64,000 nt of DNA from Nissolia schottii (GCA_003254905.1 QANU01000247.1:668003-732002), one strand, 5' to 3'; numbered from the stretch's first letter, positions 23,528 to 36,480 are shown. Notes: generated by a model not told the origin, from the sequence alone. A program made the numbers and translations.

Positions 23528-23821
23528 ACTGCACCAACTTCAAACGTCGCTAGGAAAGATAAACTCTATGGAAACGACTAATGTAATTACTATAGATTAA
23601 AATATACAATAACAACAACAGTGATTTTTACATAGAAAGATAAACTCTATTGCAACGATATTCAATGCATTGCCAATGATTAACCTCTATAATAACCGCA
23701 AAAAGTGTTTGGTCAATTTTTGTCTTGTCTATTCATTCATCAACTAGCCACATATATACAAGTTCGTAGTTCTCCAATCAACCAAAAATATCCTAATTTT
23801 GGTCAATTTCAGATACTTTCC

Positions 23822-26800
23822 TATAATACCATAGATGAAGTACCAAGTGATGGGTTTGGGGAGGATCATAGTGACTTTTTTGAGCTTCTCGAAAATGGAA
23901 ATAAAGCATTGTATGAAAGGAGCAAGTTCATGAATATAGAATTTCTGATAAAACTATATCATATAAAGGTCTTGTGTGGATTGAGTGACAAAGCAATGAC
24001 TATGATATTAGATTTGTTAAGAGACGCATTTGAAGATGCAATGTTTCCTACTTATTTTTATGAGGCTAAGAAAGTCATTACCAAACTTGGTCTAGACTAC
24101 ACCAAAATAGATGCATGCCCGAATGACTGTATGCTATATTTGGATGATGATGCAACAAATTTGTAAGAAACATGCAAGCATTATGGTACATCCAAATGGA
24201 ACCCTAAGAAGAAAAAGAAGCAGGTTGTGAAGGTTTTACGATACTTTTCATTGAAACCAAGGCTGCAAAGGTTATTTACGTGTAGTAAGACTGATGAACA
24301 TATGAAATGGCATACATTGCAGAATAATAAAGATGAATTTATGAGACATCCGAGGGATGGTGAGGCATGGAAGACATTTGATAAACACCCTGAATTTGCT
24401 TTAAATCCTCGAAATATTCATTTAGGTCTTACAAGTGACGATTTTAATCCTTTTGGAACCAGGAATTCTACTCATAGCATTTTTGGTCTATGTTTTTAAT
24501 TTCGTACAACCTACCTTTGATGTGTAAGAAGGACACTTCGTTCATTCTGTTAATGATCATTCTAGGTAAGAAAATGCCTAGAAATGATATCGATGTATAC
24601 TTACAACCTCTTGCAAATGAGCTAAATGAGCTATGGAATGATGGTACGGAAACCTTTGATTCATCTTTGAAGGAAACTTTTACAATGCGAGTAGCACTTA
24701 TATGGACAATAAGTGACTTTCTAGGGTTAGGAAACTTATCTGGTTGGAACACACACTGGTTTGGCTTATCCAACCTGTAACTTTGACGTGAAACCTCATC
24801 ATCTACTTCATAGTAGAAGTGGTTCTTTATGGAACATTGGTGTCTTTTGGAAAATAATCATAGATTTAGATAGAATTGTGTTCGTTTTGATGGAAGTATA
24901 GAGAAACGGGGTCCACTAGTACAGTTATCAGGATCTGACATTTTCAGACAAATGCAAAATGTTAATATAACATTTGGGGAAAAAAATAGTGTTTAAGAGA
25001 AAGGGGAAAAGATCTACACAAAAATCTAAGCAATGGAATAAGAGGAGAATATTCTTTGAACTTCCATATTGGGAGTCTAACCTGTTCCGTCATAATCTAG
25101 ATTTTATGTACATCGAAAAGAATGTATGTGACAATATCAAATATACTTTGCTTAATGAGAAATCTAAATCAAAAGACCATCTAGATGCAAGAAAAAGATC
25201 TAAGAGAAATGGGCATAAGAGAGGATCTATGGCTGAATGATAATGAAATATATCGTCTTGCTTTGTTTTCATTGACATGGGATACCAAAAAGCTCTTTCT
25301 TAGAACTTTGAAGAATGTTAAAGTACTAGATGGCTACTCAAGTAACATCTCTAGATATGTTGACGAGGAACAAAAGATGATCTGTGGGTTGAAAAGTCAC
25401 GATTGCCACATTATCATGGAAAAATTGCTACCATTAACAATTCGTAATGTATTACTAGACCATGTGACTGCGGTCTTGGTGGAGTTTTTCTCGTTTTTTA
25501 GGATCCTTTGTGGTAAAAGTTTGAATGTTTCTGATCTTGATAGGTTCTAAGATCGCATTGTGATTACACTTTTCCACGTGGAGATGTTATTTCCTCCATC
25601 ATTCTTTATGGCCATGGTTCATTTAACCGTACATCTAGTAGAGGAAGTAAAGCTTGGAGGTCCAGTGCATTATCGATGTATGTATCTTGTGGAAAGGTAA
25701 AACATTAATGTTTTTAATTTCTTATCATATATATTTTGGTCCCAGAAGATATCATTAAACTTTAATTATCTACCATTTTTTTAGGGAACTAGGTCATCTC
25801 AAGTCATTTGTATGGAATAAGACACCAAAAGGTTCTATAGCCGAAGGTTACTTAGCTGAAGAGTATATAACTTTTTGTTTCCATGATAGTGAGGATATAG
25901 AGACAAGGTTCAATAGACCTAGACGTGTATGTGATGATCTCGCTCATGATGACATGTGTTGAGAAACATCTTCTATTTTTCCTCAATTAGGTAACTCAGT
26001 AGGTGTTTCCTCAACGTCCACTTTAACTCAGATCTAGAAATTACAAGCTCACCAATATGTGATTCTAAATTGTGCACTGGTCTTGCCATTTGTGGAATGA
26101 GTAAAAGGATAAACTCACTCTAATTTGTCTTAACAATTTGAAACAAGTTATTCATATGCCTTAAGATTAATGTAATTATTTCATGTAGTGAATTTAGACA
26201 ATACATAAAGAGGAGTTCAAGGGGAAGGAGACCATCAACTACAGATATAAAGAAAATGTATATAAGAAGTTTGTTGATTGGTTTCATAAGAGGGTAAGTT
26301 GCCCGACCATTAGTCTAGTTACTATTTGTTACTCTTGATTTGAGTACAAATAATTGACAAAGATATATACTTTCTTTTTAAACAAATTAGATTATGAATC
26401 CGGACACAATCAACATAATGTCTACTAATTTATAGTTTCTAGCACGAGATTCGATGGCAAATGCAAGAAGATTCACTGCTTATAATATCAATGGGTTCAA
26501 GTTTCAAACATTGACTCTAGAAGAAGGGCTAAAAACACAAAATAGCATGAGTGTTCTTAACCTCTAACACTTCTTGTGTTGCAAGCAGTGTTGATGGAAA
26601 CTTAAGGCAAGCAGACTTGCAGTATTATAGGAAGCTGGAGGATATCATTAAGATTAACTATGATGGTTGATTCAAGGTTTTTCTTTTCAAATGTAAATAG
26701 GCTGATTTTACTCTTAATAGAGGATACAAAAAAGATCAGTGAAATTTTGATTGTGTTAATTTTGATAGACTAATTCATACTGGAGAACATGAAGAAGATA

Positions 26801-27060
26801 AACCTCACATCAAAGCATCTCAAGCACAAATAGTGTACTATGTAGATGAAGTGGTCAATAAAGGATGGAGTGTTGTTACCCATTTGAAACCTAAAGATTT
26901 TTATGAAATGGGAGAAGAAGCAGAAGAAGAAATATGTGAGAGTGAGCCATATCAAGAGCAAGTGTTTGAACAATTTTTTGGCCATGATGATAAGTATATG
27001 CAATTAGCTACAAACCATTTATATGATGATGTAGTTGAGGCAAATATTGATACTAATTGA
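23822..27060 (+). pseudogene. TNP2-like CACTA transposase, broken
   Basis: Family-typical words appear in order across shifted frames: HPRDGEAWKTFDKHP (24340-24390), NDIDVYLQPLANELNELW (24576-24640), ISDFLGLGNLSGWNTHW (24709-24760), HNLDFMYIEKNVCDN (25093-25135), LFLRTLKNVKV...GLKSHDCHI (25293-25415) and EVKLGGPVHYR (25644-25680). A following exon (about 25786-25965) has HLKSFVWNK...IAEGYLAEEY. The C-terminal acidic part runs to 27060. Stops at 24164, 24497, about 24778 and 25548, plus frame changes near 24500 and 25200, rule out a working protein. Intact relatives bind CACTA ends and catalyse transposition. Confidence 0.8.
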
Positions 27061-27739
27061 GTGGTTATCTACCTATATGTGGCTCTATGTGTTTCTACTT
27101 TTATACAATTGAAATGATTGTTTGAATGCAAATACTTGTGTCGTATGTCTCGTGATTTTAGTGGAATACTTTGATTGTTGAAGATACTTGTGTTTTTTTT
27201 CTTTTATTATTGCTATTGGATGGCATGATGTGCGCCTAATTGACCTATTGGTTGTTGCATACTTGAGGTATTTCAGGCATGTATACATATCTGAAAGGTA
27301 ATTCAAACTTCATTTCTATTCATTTTTCCAATTTCTCCTTGTATTAACTGAGTCTCATTGTATTTGTAGTGCATATTCATAGATAATTGTATAATATTCA
27401 TTTGATTACAGTTCTATTTATGTTAAGTTGTTCATCTGGTGGTGGGTGCTCTCCTTGTATTTTGTTTATGTTGGATCAAGAGCTATTTATATCTATTTGT
27501 TTGTCATCAAACAAACAGAAACCTGAGAATACTTTTTTACCCATGCATTGACCACATGAGTCAGATTCAAAAATATCTAAAGTTTGGTAATAGTGCCATA
27601 AAGAATTAGATATCAAAAAGGGAGAATTTTAATTTTTCAGAATTTTATGTCTTATTTTTTTTATTTGTTCATGAATGTACAGGCATGCCAAGTTTCAAAT
27701 GTTTTTAGAGTCCACTAAAGTCAATACCTCAACCACGAA

Positions 27740-28200
27740 GTGATAGTCCTTCAGAGTGTCCTCCACCAATTCACACCCCATCACGTGACCATTCACATGA
27801 TCCTAGGGAGCACCCACCACCAGTTCAAGCCACATCATATGGTTATTCACATGGTCCTTCAAAGTGCCCACCAATAGTTCAAACCCCATTACATCACCAT
27901 TCACATCGTCCACCCCTAGTTCATGCCCCTACTACATGGCCATTCACATTGTCATTCAGGTGATCCTTTAAAGAGCCCACCGCCAGTTCAAACCCCATCA
28001 CATGACCATTTACATGGTCATTCACATTGTCATTCAAATGGTCCTTCAAAGCTCCCACCACCAATTCAAGCCTCATCATATGGTCATACACATGGTCCTT
28101 CAAAGTGCCCACCACTAGTTCAAGCCCCCATCAAATGACCATTCACATGGTCATTCACATGGTTCACCCCCAATTCATGCCCACCAAATGATCCTACAAA
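27740..28200 (+). repeat. Degenerate tandem repeat coding for Pro/His-rich units
   Basis: Words such as CCTTCAAAGTGCCCACCA, CCAGTTCAA and CCATTCACATGGTC recur roughly every 50-60 bases. In one frame they encode HSHGPSKCPPPVQAPS-like units. This lies in the proline-rich region that often joins the two coding parts of CACTA elements. ORFs on both strands across it are by-products. Confidence 0.65.
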
Positions 28201-29324
28201 TTATTCATCTAGACTTTGGGTTAGACGTGCAAATCCAGATTATTGAGTTGTAGAGGCAATAGGTACATGCATCTTATGTATTTTTATTTAACTTTATGAA
28301 GTTTCTAGTTTTTTTATTTGTTTTATAATTTATTTTGTTGTTATAGACTCAGAAGAAGTTATTAAGATGATGCATGTCAAAGTTAAAGATATGGACAACT
28401 TACCTTTTGGTCAGCAGATTATTGTGCACTGTGATGGGAATGCAACAATAGGTGAAGCACAAGGTGAAACACCCTAGCTAACTGCATACGCTTAAGTCGT
28501 ACGCGAGCTCACTAGGTTGTTTACTACCTGGTGGGAATACCTTAGTCCATCGTTATCTTTCGAAGATAGTTGCTTACGAAAATAGGGACCAATTTTTTTT
28601 AAACTTTTCATTTGCATTAAATAATTACTAAAATAGAGCCATGCGTCGGAAAGAACAAGTATAACAAGCGGTAAAGCCCATGGGCTTAGCGGATAACAGT
28701 CTAATAATAATAAAGCATACAATATACATTCATCTGGTCCATCACAACAGTCATGTAGTTATTACAATAAATAATATACAAGTAACATATACATAATCCC
28801 AAAATACATCTCATCAAAATACAAGGGCTACTGGAACACTACTCAGTATGCCCTGGGCAAAAATCCTGCATCCGGCTATCTCTGGGCCCATATCCTGTTA
28901 TAGCCGCTCATGGCTCCTCGGTCGGTTCGTCAGCATCCTCGTAGTACGAGTCGTCATAAGTCCCTGAAGTCATAAGGCAGTGGGAGTGAGAACGGTAGGT
29001 TCTCAGTGGAAATAACTCTAGCACTTGTATCTTGCGTTACATTAGGTCGGACTTCAGGCCGCTCAGAGATTTCTAAGTGTGCACATATACTAAACATCCT
29101 ACTGATTATTATCTGGCCTAAGGTTCTAAACGGCTTTATCTACGTTACTAAGTCATAGGGGAACTACTCTTGCTTACTAAGTTTTCGTGCTTATTAACAT
29201 TACGTGTACATACATAGCCGTCTCGAGTGTCCTCTTGACTGTAATTACAGAATATCAATTACATACATTTCATATAGTCATGCATATCAGAGTAAACATG
29301 GTTTTGGAATATATGTTATTCCAA

Positions 29325-29600
29325 CTGTAGTAGTGCCCTCTTTCGACAGTACTACGACGGAATAACCTCGCACCCCCAGGTAGGCCCTCTTTCGACCTTC
29401 CTGCGGTGGGCTTCCACCTGCCGCGTGTCCTCTCTCGACCCCTCGGCAGTGGGTGGATATTGTACCCCCACCTAGCATTGCCCTCTTTTGACCCTGCTAG
29501 GCGTGATAACCGCACACCTCCAGGTATGCCATATTGACACCACCTGTGGCAGGCTTCCACCTTCAGTATGTCCCTCTGACCTACTGAAGTGGGATCGTTT
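29325..29600 (-). repeat. About 60-bp tandem hairpin units in LTR member 2
   Basis: Units containing GCCCTCTTTCGACC between complementary flanks (for example CCTAGCATTG ... CTGCTAGGCG) occur four to five times. Each could fold into a short hairpin. They sit where member 1 has its CCGG-type 37-44 bp units. Confidence 0.6.
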
Positions 29601-29924
29601 GGCTCTCGTGATCACTGCCTGTACATGTTTCTCAGAATTTTCAGCATTTCTTTTCATACAGCATTTTCAGCAGCATTTCAGCATTTATTTCCTTTCAGTA
29701 CCTGTAGCATGACATGACTTGTTCCCTATGGTTCAATTCATAATCTTTACTTATTGCAGAATTACTTCTAGTCCTCTTAACATTGTCTTATCGTGATGCA
29801 TGAAATGCTAACAAATTATTTCACATATTGCACATACTGCACTTACATCAATTACCAATTACAGTTAAATCATTGATTGTTAAACTATGTGCCTCAAAAC
29901 AGTATCCATAACAAATTCAGGTCT

Positions 29925-30030
29925 CAGACCGCTCAGCGGTACCCTAGGGTCGCTCAGCTGTTTGAGGCTGAGCGCTCAGTGGTGCATTGGGATCGCTCAG
30001 CGGTACCAAGGGCCGCTCAGCGGTCACTAG
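29925..30030 (-). repeat. GCTCAGCGGT motif array inside LTR member 2
   Basis: Six copies of CGCTCAGCGGT or close variants (CCGCTCAGCG, CGCTCAGTGG) lie in about 100 bases. The slot corresponds to the TCGAATGAAA array of member 1. The motif is partly palindromic (CCGCTCAGCGG). Confidence 0.75.
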
Positions 30031-31244
30031 CGAAACTGAAAACTGAATTCTTCATTTTCTTTCCTTTCTTTCCCTCTTTTCTCATGGATGCTCCTTGAGG
30101 TTCTCACACATATTCCAACCATCAAAATCCTATTTAGTCCAGGTCACAGGACCCTTCAGAATCATCTCCCTATCCTAACCAAAGTCCTAAACTACCTAAG
30201 CATGCATACAAACATCAAGGCATACACACACATAAACACATAACAAGTAACAATCCACCAAAGAGGTGAGTAAACTAGAGTTACCCACTTCTTGGAGGGC
30301 TGTTCGGTGAGGGAAGAGAGGTGGGAGAGTCGTCCTCCGAGCTTCGGGCACGATCCAAGCTGTCCGGCAGAGTTCTTAGGCGAAGTCTCAGAGCACACGG
30401 ACAGAGTTTCCCCTAGGATATGAATTTTTCTCATTTTTTCTGATTTATGGCTGGCTATTTATAGGCAAAATTCTGCCTCCTATAATTACATATTTGCCCC
30501 TAAGCATAATTACCAAAATACCCTTTTTAATTTCTTTAAAAATTAATTAATTTGGATGATAATCCAAATGTCCCATCAATGAATAGTAAATTGGATTTTT
30601 AATTAATTTCCTTGGTAATAAGATTGGGTCACGTGGGAATTGGGAAATTTGACTTTTCCCGGTTCCGTTTTGCTCGTGTTTTATCGCTCGCAGTGTCGGT
30701 GTGTCGCGTATGGTCGTCCGAAAAATATTCCGCTTGTACCGTCGTGATCCTCTAATTTCCCTCTACCTAGGAATATTAATCTTAGAAGGTGTTGGTGAAT
30801 TTTCCTCCGGAGAGTATTTTTCACAGATACCTTCGACCCGTTTCTACGCTATTGTGTTTACCGACCACCGTTCAGCTCGCGGTTTCGTTCTTTCCCAACC
30901 TTCCCGATGGGATCGTGGGACAATTCTAAGGTGTCTGAGACTTTTCCCTGGTACCAGTGGGGTTTCCAGAGACTTCGAGCTCTCTGCTCAATTTTACACG
31001 CTAAACGGAGCTGTTTTAGTGTCTGCGGAATCGTCCAAAACTTCGCAGAACTCCGTTTGACGGTCAGTATAATCTCATCATCCGATTTTGAGGGTCAGTA
31101 GGAATCATTTGAGTGTCATCAAACTTGGCCAAAACCAAACAGAATAATTCCTACAGACTTCCACACGTTTACTCTTACCCAAAGTTCTATGAGCTGTTAT
31201 TCGGCGAAATTCTTACTAAGAAAAGGGCGGGATGTTACACAAGG

Positions 31245-32040
31245 TCTACCTGCTGGATATCTTGGAACTTTGGAAACTGATTGCAGGTTGTTTCTAATAA
31301 GTTTTCCAAAGTGGGGTGGGCCCACGGGTATGCCCAAATGTTACTAGAAGGAACGCTTTAAAGATGTAATAGAGGTGCAAACTCTATCTCTTTATCTGAT
31401 TTAGTTCTCTCATAAACAAAGTATATGAATTGATGTATTCAAATATTATATTTGCATGCTTGCATTTGCTAACTATACATTGATGAAAATATTTAGGAAA
31501 AGTTCCTCAAATGTTTCAATTGATACAATAATACTAGATTTTGTATGGACTAAAAATCATCAGTTTTACTTGATAGTTTTCTCTCTCTATATATATAAAT
31601 ATATATTCTATTATCAAACTAACTCTAAATTTTATTTGAAGCCTAAATTTTGGCTCAAGACTTGTGAAGGCGATGCACTACACTCTTGCAATGTGAGTAT
31701 TTCAAAAAAGTGGGCTACACATAGGCAAAGATTGTGGAGAGAGATGTACAATCCAGCCGCTAGTAGAGATGAACTCATAAAAAATGTTCCAATTGGTATA
31801 AAGAGATATCAATGGGCTTTTTTTTGTTAATTACCATCTACTACCATCAGCATTGGTAAAATGATTATTTAATTGATTTATTGGTGTTATAATTGGATAT
31901 TTCATCACTATTTTAAGTTTTAATTGTTTGTCAATAGGAGGTTTGTAGGAGAAATAAAATAGCTTGAAGCAAGCAAAAAATTCAACATACTGGTGGCTCA
32001 AAACTTAACTCAAGAAGGAGACATACCAATAAGGTTTAGC
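31245..32040 (+). pseudogene. Ptta/En/Spm-type plant transposase remnant of the CACTA element
   Basis: After the LTR target site the CACTA frame resumes with PAGYLGTLE...FPKWGGPTGMP. From 31690 come WATHRQRLWREMYNP and DELIKNVPIGI...QWAF. After an intron-like AT-rich stretch there is CRRNKIA and then KIQHTGGSKLNSRRRH at about 31945-32030. This series is characteristic of the Ptta/En/Spm plant transposase family. Stops within the last part and an uncertain splice pattern mark it as inactive. Confidence 0.65.
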
Positions 32041-32639
32041 ACATACCTATTACCGTTGATAAATGTTTGATCAATCCTTGACATAATCTTTAAGTTGTTG
32101 GATCCTCAGCTCCAACTTTCATCAATTAAGCGGTGGTGGCACATCCTTAGCACCATGACAACCAACGTTAACCATTACTACAATAAGAATTTACAAAACC
32201 ATCGATCAATCACACTCAATGAAATTAAGGATGGTGACAAATATTGTAGAAATCCTCTTCGTTTATCCTATTTGTTGGAAGCTTTAGGAAATGATGATGG
32301 TTATAATTATAATTATACATGTGGTTCCTATCATTCCTTTTCAAATTTACTATATCATACGAATTTAAAAAAAATTTAAACAATTAATTTTATAATTGTC
32401 AACGCATTTAAACGACATCAAAGTGTAAACACAAAACAAAGAACTGCATGTACAAATACAATTTAATAATCAAATACAATCAAAACATGTACCAATTTCT
32501 ACAAAAACTAGACAAAAACAACAACACAAATACAATCCAATAATACATTAAAAAAAAATATCAAATTATGTACAAATTTCTCCAAAAATTAACCAAGAAT
32601 AACTAACAGAGTAATGCACAAGTCAAAGAGGAAGCAAAA

Positions 32640-32812
32640 CTCACCGGAAGTTGGCGGATACGGTGGTGGTGGAAGCTCAGGGGCGGCTCGGTGGCGGCTC
32701 GGTGTACGGGGAGAGTGAGAGTGCGAGAGGGACAGAGAGAGTGAGATGTGGCGGAGAGAGATTTGGAGAGAAGTAGGAGATAGGAGTGTCTTCACGTCCC
32801 TGGTGCGGGGAC
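32640..32812 (-). other. CT-rich first-exon-like stretch of the second CACTA element
   Basis: On the minus strand a TATATA run is followed by a pyrimidine-rich leader (ATCTCACTCTCTCTGTCCC). It ends in CCAACTTCCG|GTGAGTTTTG, a good splice donor. No long frame opens in it. It looks like a non-coding first exon with promoter, reading inward from the CACTA end at 34254. Confidence 0.4.
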
Positions 32813-32829
32813 TATATATATATACATAC

Positions 32830-32886
<57 letters not shown>
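32812..32886. repeat. (TA)n(CA)n compound microsatellite
   Basis: Alternating TA and CA/TG dinucleotide runs are visible directly. Short ORFs rich in YIYIY across it are artefacts. Confidence 0.9.
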
Positions 32887-32888
<2 letters not shown>

Positions 32889-34254
32889 TTACCGTCGGCC
32901 TAAATCGACGGTAATGGCAACTTAATAACTTAGCCGTTGGGGATGCGTTGATTCGTATCCCGAGAAGATTATCGTTAGTGGGGCACAATTTTCGACGGTA
33001 AAGGACATTAAATGGCAAACCTTTTGCTGATGCGGCGGTTCGTATTTCGAAACCGTTACCAGCGGCGGTTCGTATTTCGAAACCGTTACCGTCGGCATTA
33101 ACCGCCATTAACTGGTCAGTGGATATACCGTCGGTTATAGCCGCCGGTAACTTTAACGGAATTTGAATTGTGAAACGCAAATTACCGTCGGCTATATTCG
33201 ACGGTAACTGTCACCCTTAGGGTTACGGTATTTACCTTCTGCTTGTGGTTATCCGATGGTAATGTAGGGTTTAGGGTTTTTTCCATCTGAATTGTCTGAC
33301 GGTAATATGTATCCCACGGTAACATCAAATTAATTTTTGCCTAAGCTGGCGACACTTTAATTGAGCGATTAATAAAGACAAAGTCCAAGATGGTGGTAGT
33401 CAGCTTGGGGAAATAATAACATTACGACCCCCAACCTGATTACCACCACCTTGGACTTTGTCTTTATCACTCTCCCAATTAACGTGACGTCAGCCTGCTC
33501 GACAAAAATTAAATGAATAACACATTGAGCAATTAATGAAGACAAGGTCCAGGACAATGGTAGTCAGCTTGGTGGTAGTCAACTTGAGACCCACCATATG
33601 ATGGGACAAATCATCATTATTCCCCCAAATGCATTACTACCACTATCTTGGAATTATTTTGTCTCTATTCGATGGCTCAATTTACGCAACGCCAGCCGCC
33701 TCACACGACGGAGAAGTATGGGAGGATGGGGGAGGATATGCTGCATTTGTGGAGGGTGGGGGAAGGGGATTTTATAGCTTTCTGTGAAGACGTTACCATC
33801 GGCTAAAATCGACGGTAACCAGGCGTCAACACCATTAATGGATATATTGAACGTTATGGAAAACGTGCGATGAATATTTTCGAGAAACCTAAACCGACGG
33901 TAACCATTAATGGATACATTGAACGTTATGGAAAATGTGCAATTAAGATTTCCGAGACACCTACCATCGGTTTTAGTCGGCGGTAAGAAAGAAAATTTAT
34001 GGCGGTTTGTTGGAAATAAATGTGCCTTTTCCAATGCATTACCATTGGTTGTGAGCGACGGTAATTTGTTTTACCATTGGTACTACTGTTGATAAATATC
34101 ACCCACGATAATCGGCTCATAGACTCTCGGTTTTCCTTCGTTGACCCATTTTCCGTCGGGTTTGTAGATTTTGCCGACGATATTACAGTCGGTCTTGTAC
34201 CGACGGTAGACCAACTGTAATTTGCAGACGGTAATAGTCTGTTTTCTTGTAGTG
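32880..34254 (-). mobile_element. Terminal region of a second CACTA element
   Basis: Read on the minus strand, the element starts at 34254 with CACTACAAGAAAACAGACT, an exact CACTA terminus. Many copies of TACCGTCGG and its complement CCGACGGTA follow, in both orientations, over 1.3 kb; a GCGGTTCGTATTTCGAAACC unit is duplicated at 33020-33090. Such subterminal arrays are the transposase binding zone of CACTA elements. They differ wholly from those at 22.6-23.7 kb, so this is another family. The other end was not found. Confidence 0.75.
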
Positions 34255-36480
34255 AATATGCTGAGAGGAAGAAGTAATTTTTATATTATTATTATATTAG
34301 TTTATTATTTTATAGTTTGTTAAAAGGGAGGAAAATAATTTTAGGTGGGAAACAAGTTTAAGCAGGAGATGACATGCGTCCATGACTCTTCTTTTCTTAT
34401 ACAGTAATAGAAGGCCATGGTTATTGAGTTAAAAAAATAATGATATTGCAATCACTAATATTAAATGCAAGTATATTTCTAAAAAGTTAATTATCATAAT
34501 ATAATAAATATTGAGTATATAAAAAAAAGTTCTTTTCGAAAATTTGTTTTATAAAATTGAAAAGTTAAAGAAATAATATGATATAGTTTCTTTTTTTTTT
34601 AATTTAAAAAATGAGTAAATTACATTTCCTTGGCTTGAGAGATGCTCTTATTACAAAATTAATTGTAGTAAAATCAATTTTATTAAGAATCACTTTTGCG
34701 AAAAAGAGGAATCAAACAAACCCATAGTGCATGACACCCATAGTGAGAGATGAAATTATTCTGTAGCAAAAATATCTATTAAGAAATATGATTATATTTT
34801 GTGTAAAATAAAATGAATTAGAGAATATGAAAATAAAAATAAATAAAGGTTTGATGCATTTTATTATATTATTTTATTATTAGCACAAATTAAGATATGT
34901 TGATTGAGAAAGGAGTAATTTTGGAAGGAAGTGTATTTGATGAGAAAGTGACATGTGTATATGTGAGGAATAAAATATGTTGAGAGGAATAAGTAATTTT
35001 TATATATTGTTATTTTTTTTAGTTTATAGTGTGTTAAAATGGAGGGAAATAACTTTAGGAGGGAAACATGTCTAAAGAGGAGATGACATGTGTCCATTTA
35101 GAGACCTCTAATTCTTATATAGTAATAGAAGTAATTTTTTAGGGAAATTTATTTGATGAAAAAGTGACGTGTATATGTGAGGGATAAAATATGTTGAGAG
35201 GAGAAGTAATTTTTATATTATTATTATATTAGTGTATTAGTTTATAGTGTGTTAAAAGGGAGGGAAATAACTTTAGGAGGTATACGTGTTTAAGGAGATG
35301 ATATGTGTCCATTAGGGACCTCCTTTTCTTATATAGTAATAGAAGACCATGGTTATTAAGTTAAAAAATAATAATTAATAGCATTGCAATTACTAACTAA
35401 TATTAAATGCAAGTATATTTTTCAAAATTTAATGATCATAAAATAATAAATATTGAGTTTATAAAAAAATAATTCATTTGAAAATTTGTTTTATAAAATT
35501 AAAAAGTTAAAGAAATAATATTATATAATTTGTTTCTTATTATTTAAAAAATGAGTAAATTACACTTCCCTGATTTGAGAGATGCTCTTATTACAAAATT
35601 AGTTATAGTAAAATCAATTTTATTAAGAATCAATTTTGCCAAAAAAGGAAACCCAACAAACTTGTAGTGCATGACACTCGTAGTGAGAGATGAAAATATT
35701 GTGTAATAAAAATGTCTCTTAAGAAATATGATTAAATTTTACGTAGAAAAAGTGAATTAGTAATATGAAAATAAAAATAAATGAAGATATGGTGCATTTT
35801 ATTATATTATTTTATTATTAGCACAAATTAAGATATGTTGAGAGAGAGAAGTAATTTTGGAGGGAAATGTATTTGATGAGAACGTGATATCAGTATCTGT
35901 GAGGGATAAAATATGAGGGGAAGAAGTAATATTTATATTATTATTATATTAGTTTATTATTTTATAGTGTGTTAAAAGAGAGGGAAATAATTTTAGGAGG
36001 AAAGCATGTTTAAAGAAGAAATGACATGTGTCCATTAGGGACCTTCTCTTGTTTGTAATAGAAGCCTGTGGATATTAAGTTAAAAAAAAACTAATAGCAT
36101 TGCAATCACTAATATTAAATGCAAGAATATTTTTAAAATTTTAATTATCATACTATAATAAATATTTCATTTATAAAAAAAATTCATTCGAAAATTTGTT
36201 TTATAAAATTAAAAAGTTAAAGAAATAATATCATATAGTTTCTTTCTTATTATTTAATAAATGAGTAAATTACATTTCCTGAGAGATGCTCTTAGCTAAA
36301 AATTAGTTATAGTAAAATTAATTTTACTAAGAATCATTTTTGCAAAAACAAGACCAAACAAACCTATAGTGCATGACCCCGTAGTGAGAGATAAAAATAT
36401 TGTGCAATTAAAATATCTCTTAAGAAACATGATTATATTTTACTTAAAATAAAATGAATTATAGAAGATGAAAAAAAATA
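34255..36480. repeat. Complex AT-rich tandem repeat, about 0.7-0.9 kb units
   Basis: A landmark GAAG.CCATGGTTATT.AGTTAAAA occurs at about 34409, 35342 and (as GAAGCCTGTGGATATTAAG) 36060. A second, TGAGAGG..GAAGTAATTTTTATATTA, occurs near 34262, 35193 and 35913. The spacing is about 930 then 720 bases. The first unit has an extra internal copy of about 215 bases (about 34900-35115). Identity between units looks roughly 85-90 percent by eye. No coding potential is seen. Confidence 0.75.

Larger units (their letters stand above)
28465..31239 (-). mobile_element. Large solo LTR (member 2) inserted in the CACTA element
   Basis: On the plus strand it starts TGAAACACCCTAGC and ends GCGGGATGTTACA. 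A perfect 5-bp duplication CAAGG (28460-28464, 31240-31244) flanks it. Removing the insert and one CAAGG reconnects CACTA coding sequence without a frame break (...EAQG then LPAGYLGTLE...). That proves the junctions. Compared with member 1 it is in reverse orientation. Shared blocks are the TATA box (CTATAAATAG, minus strand, 30464-30455), donor-like AAGTGGGTAACT (about 30290) and GGTTCTCAC-like block (about 29005). No retroviral frame is present in 2775 bp. Confidence 0.88.
22553..32060 (+). mobile_element. Decayed CACTA (En/Spm) transposon with nested insertions
   Basis: The left end CATTACTAGAAA is one base off the CACTA terminus. Subterminal repeats of the type AATGTCGTTGCTATAG / CAACGA occur to about 23700. 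Then come, in the usual order, a TNP2-type transposase remnant (23822-27060), a proline/histidine repeat region (27740-28200), a second coding part and a Ptta/En/Spm-type remnant (to about 32030). Two younger elements lie inside: a hAT MITE (22966-23527) and a 2775-bp solo LTR (28465-31239). The right terminus was not found; 32060 marks only where recognisable coding stops. Confidence 0.75.

Noticed and set aside
22553-34254. A single 11.7-kb CACTA element spanning both termini
   Set aside because: The two ends have different terminal and subterminal repeats, and flanking trinucleotides TAG and AAT do not match.
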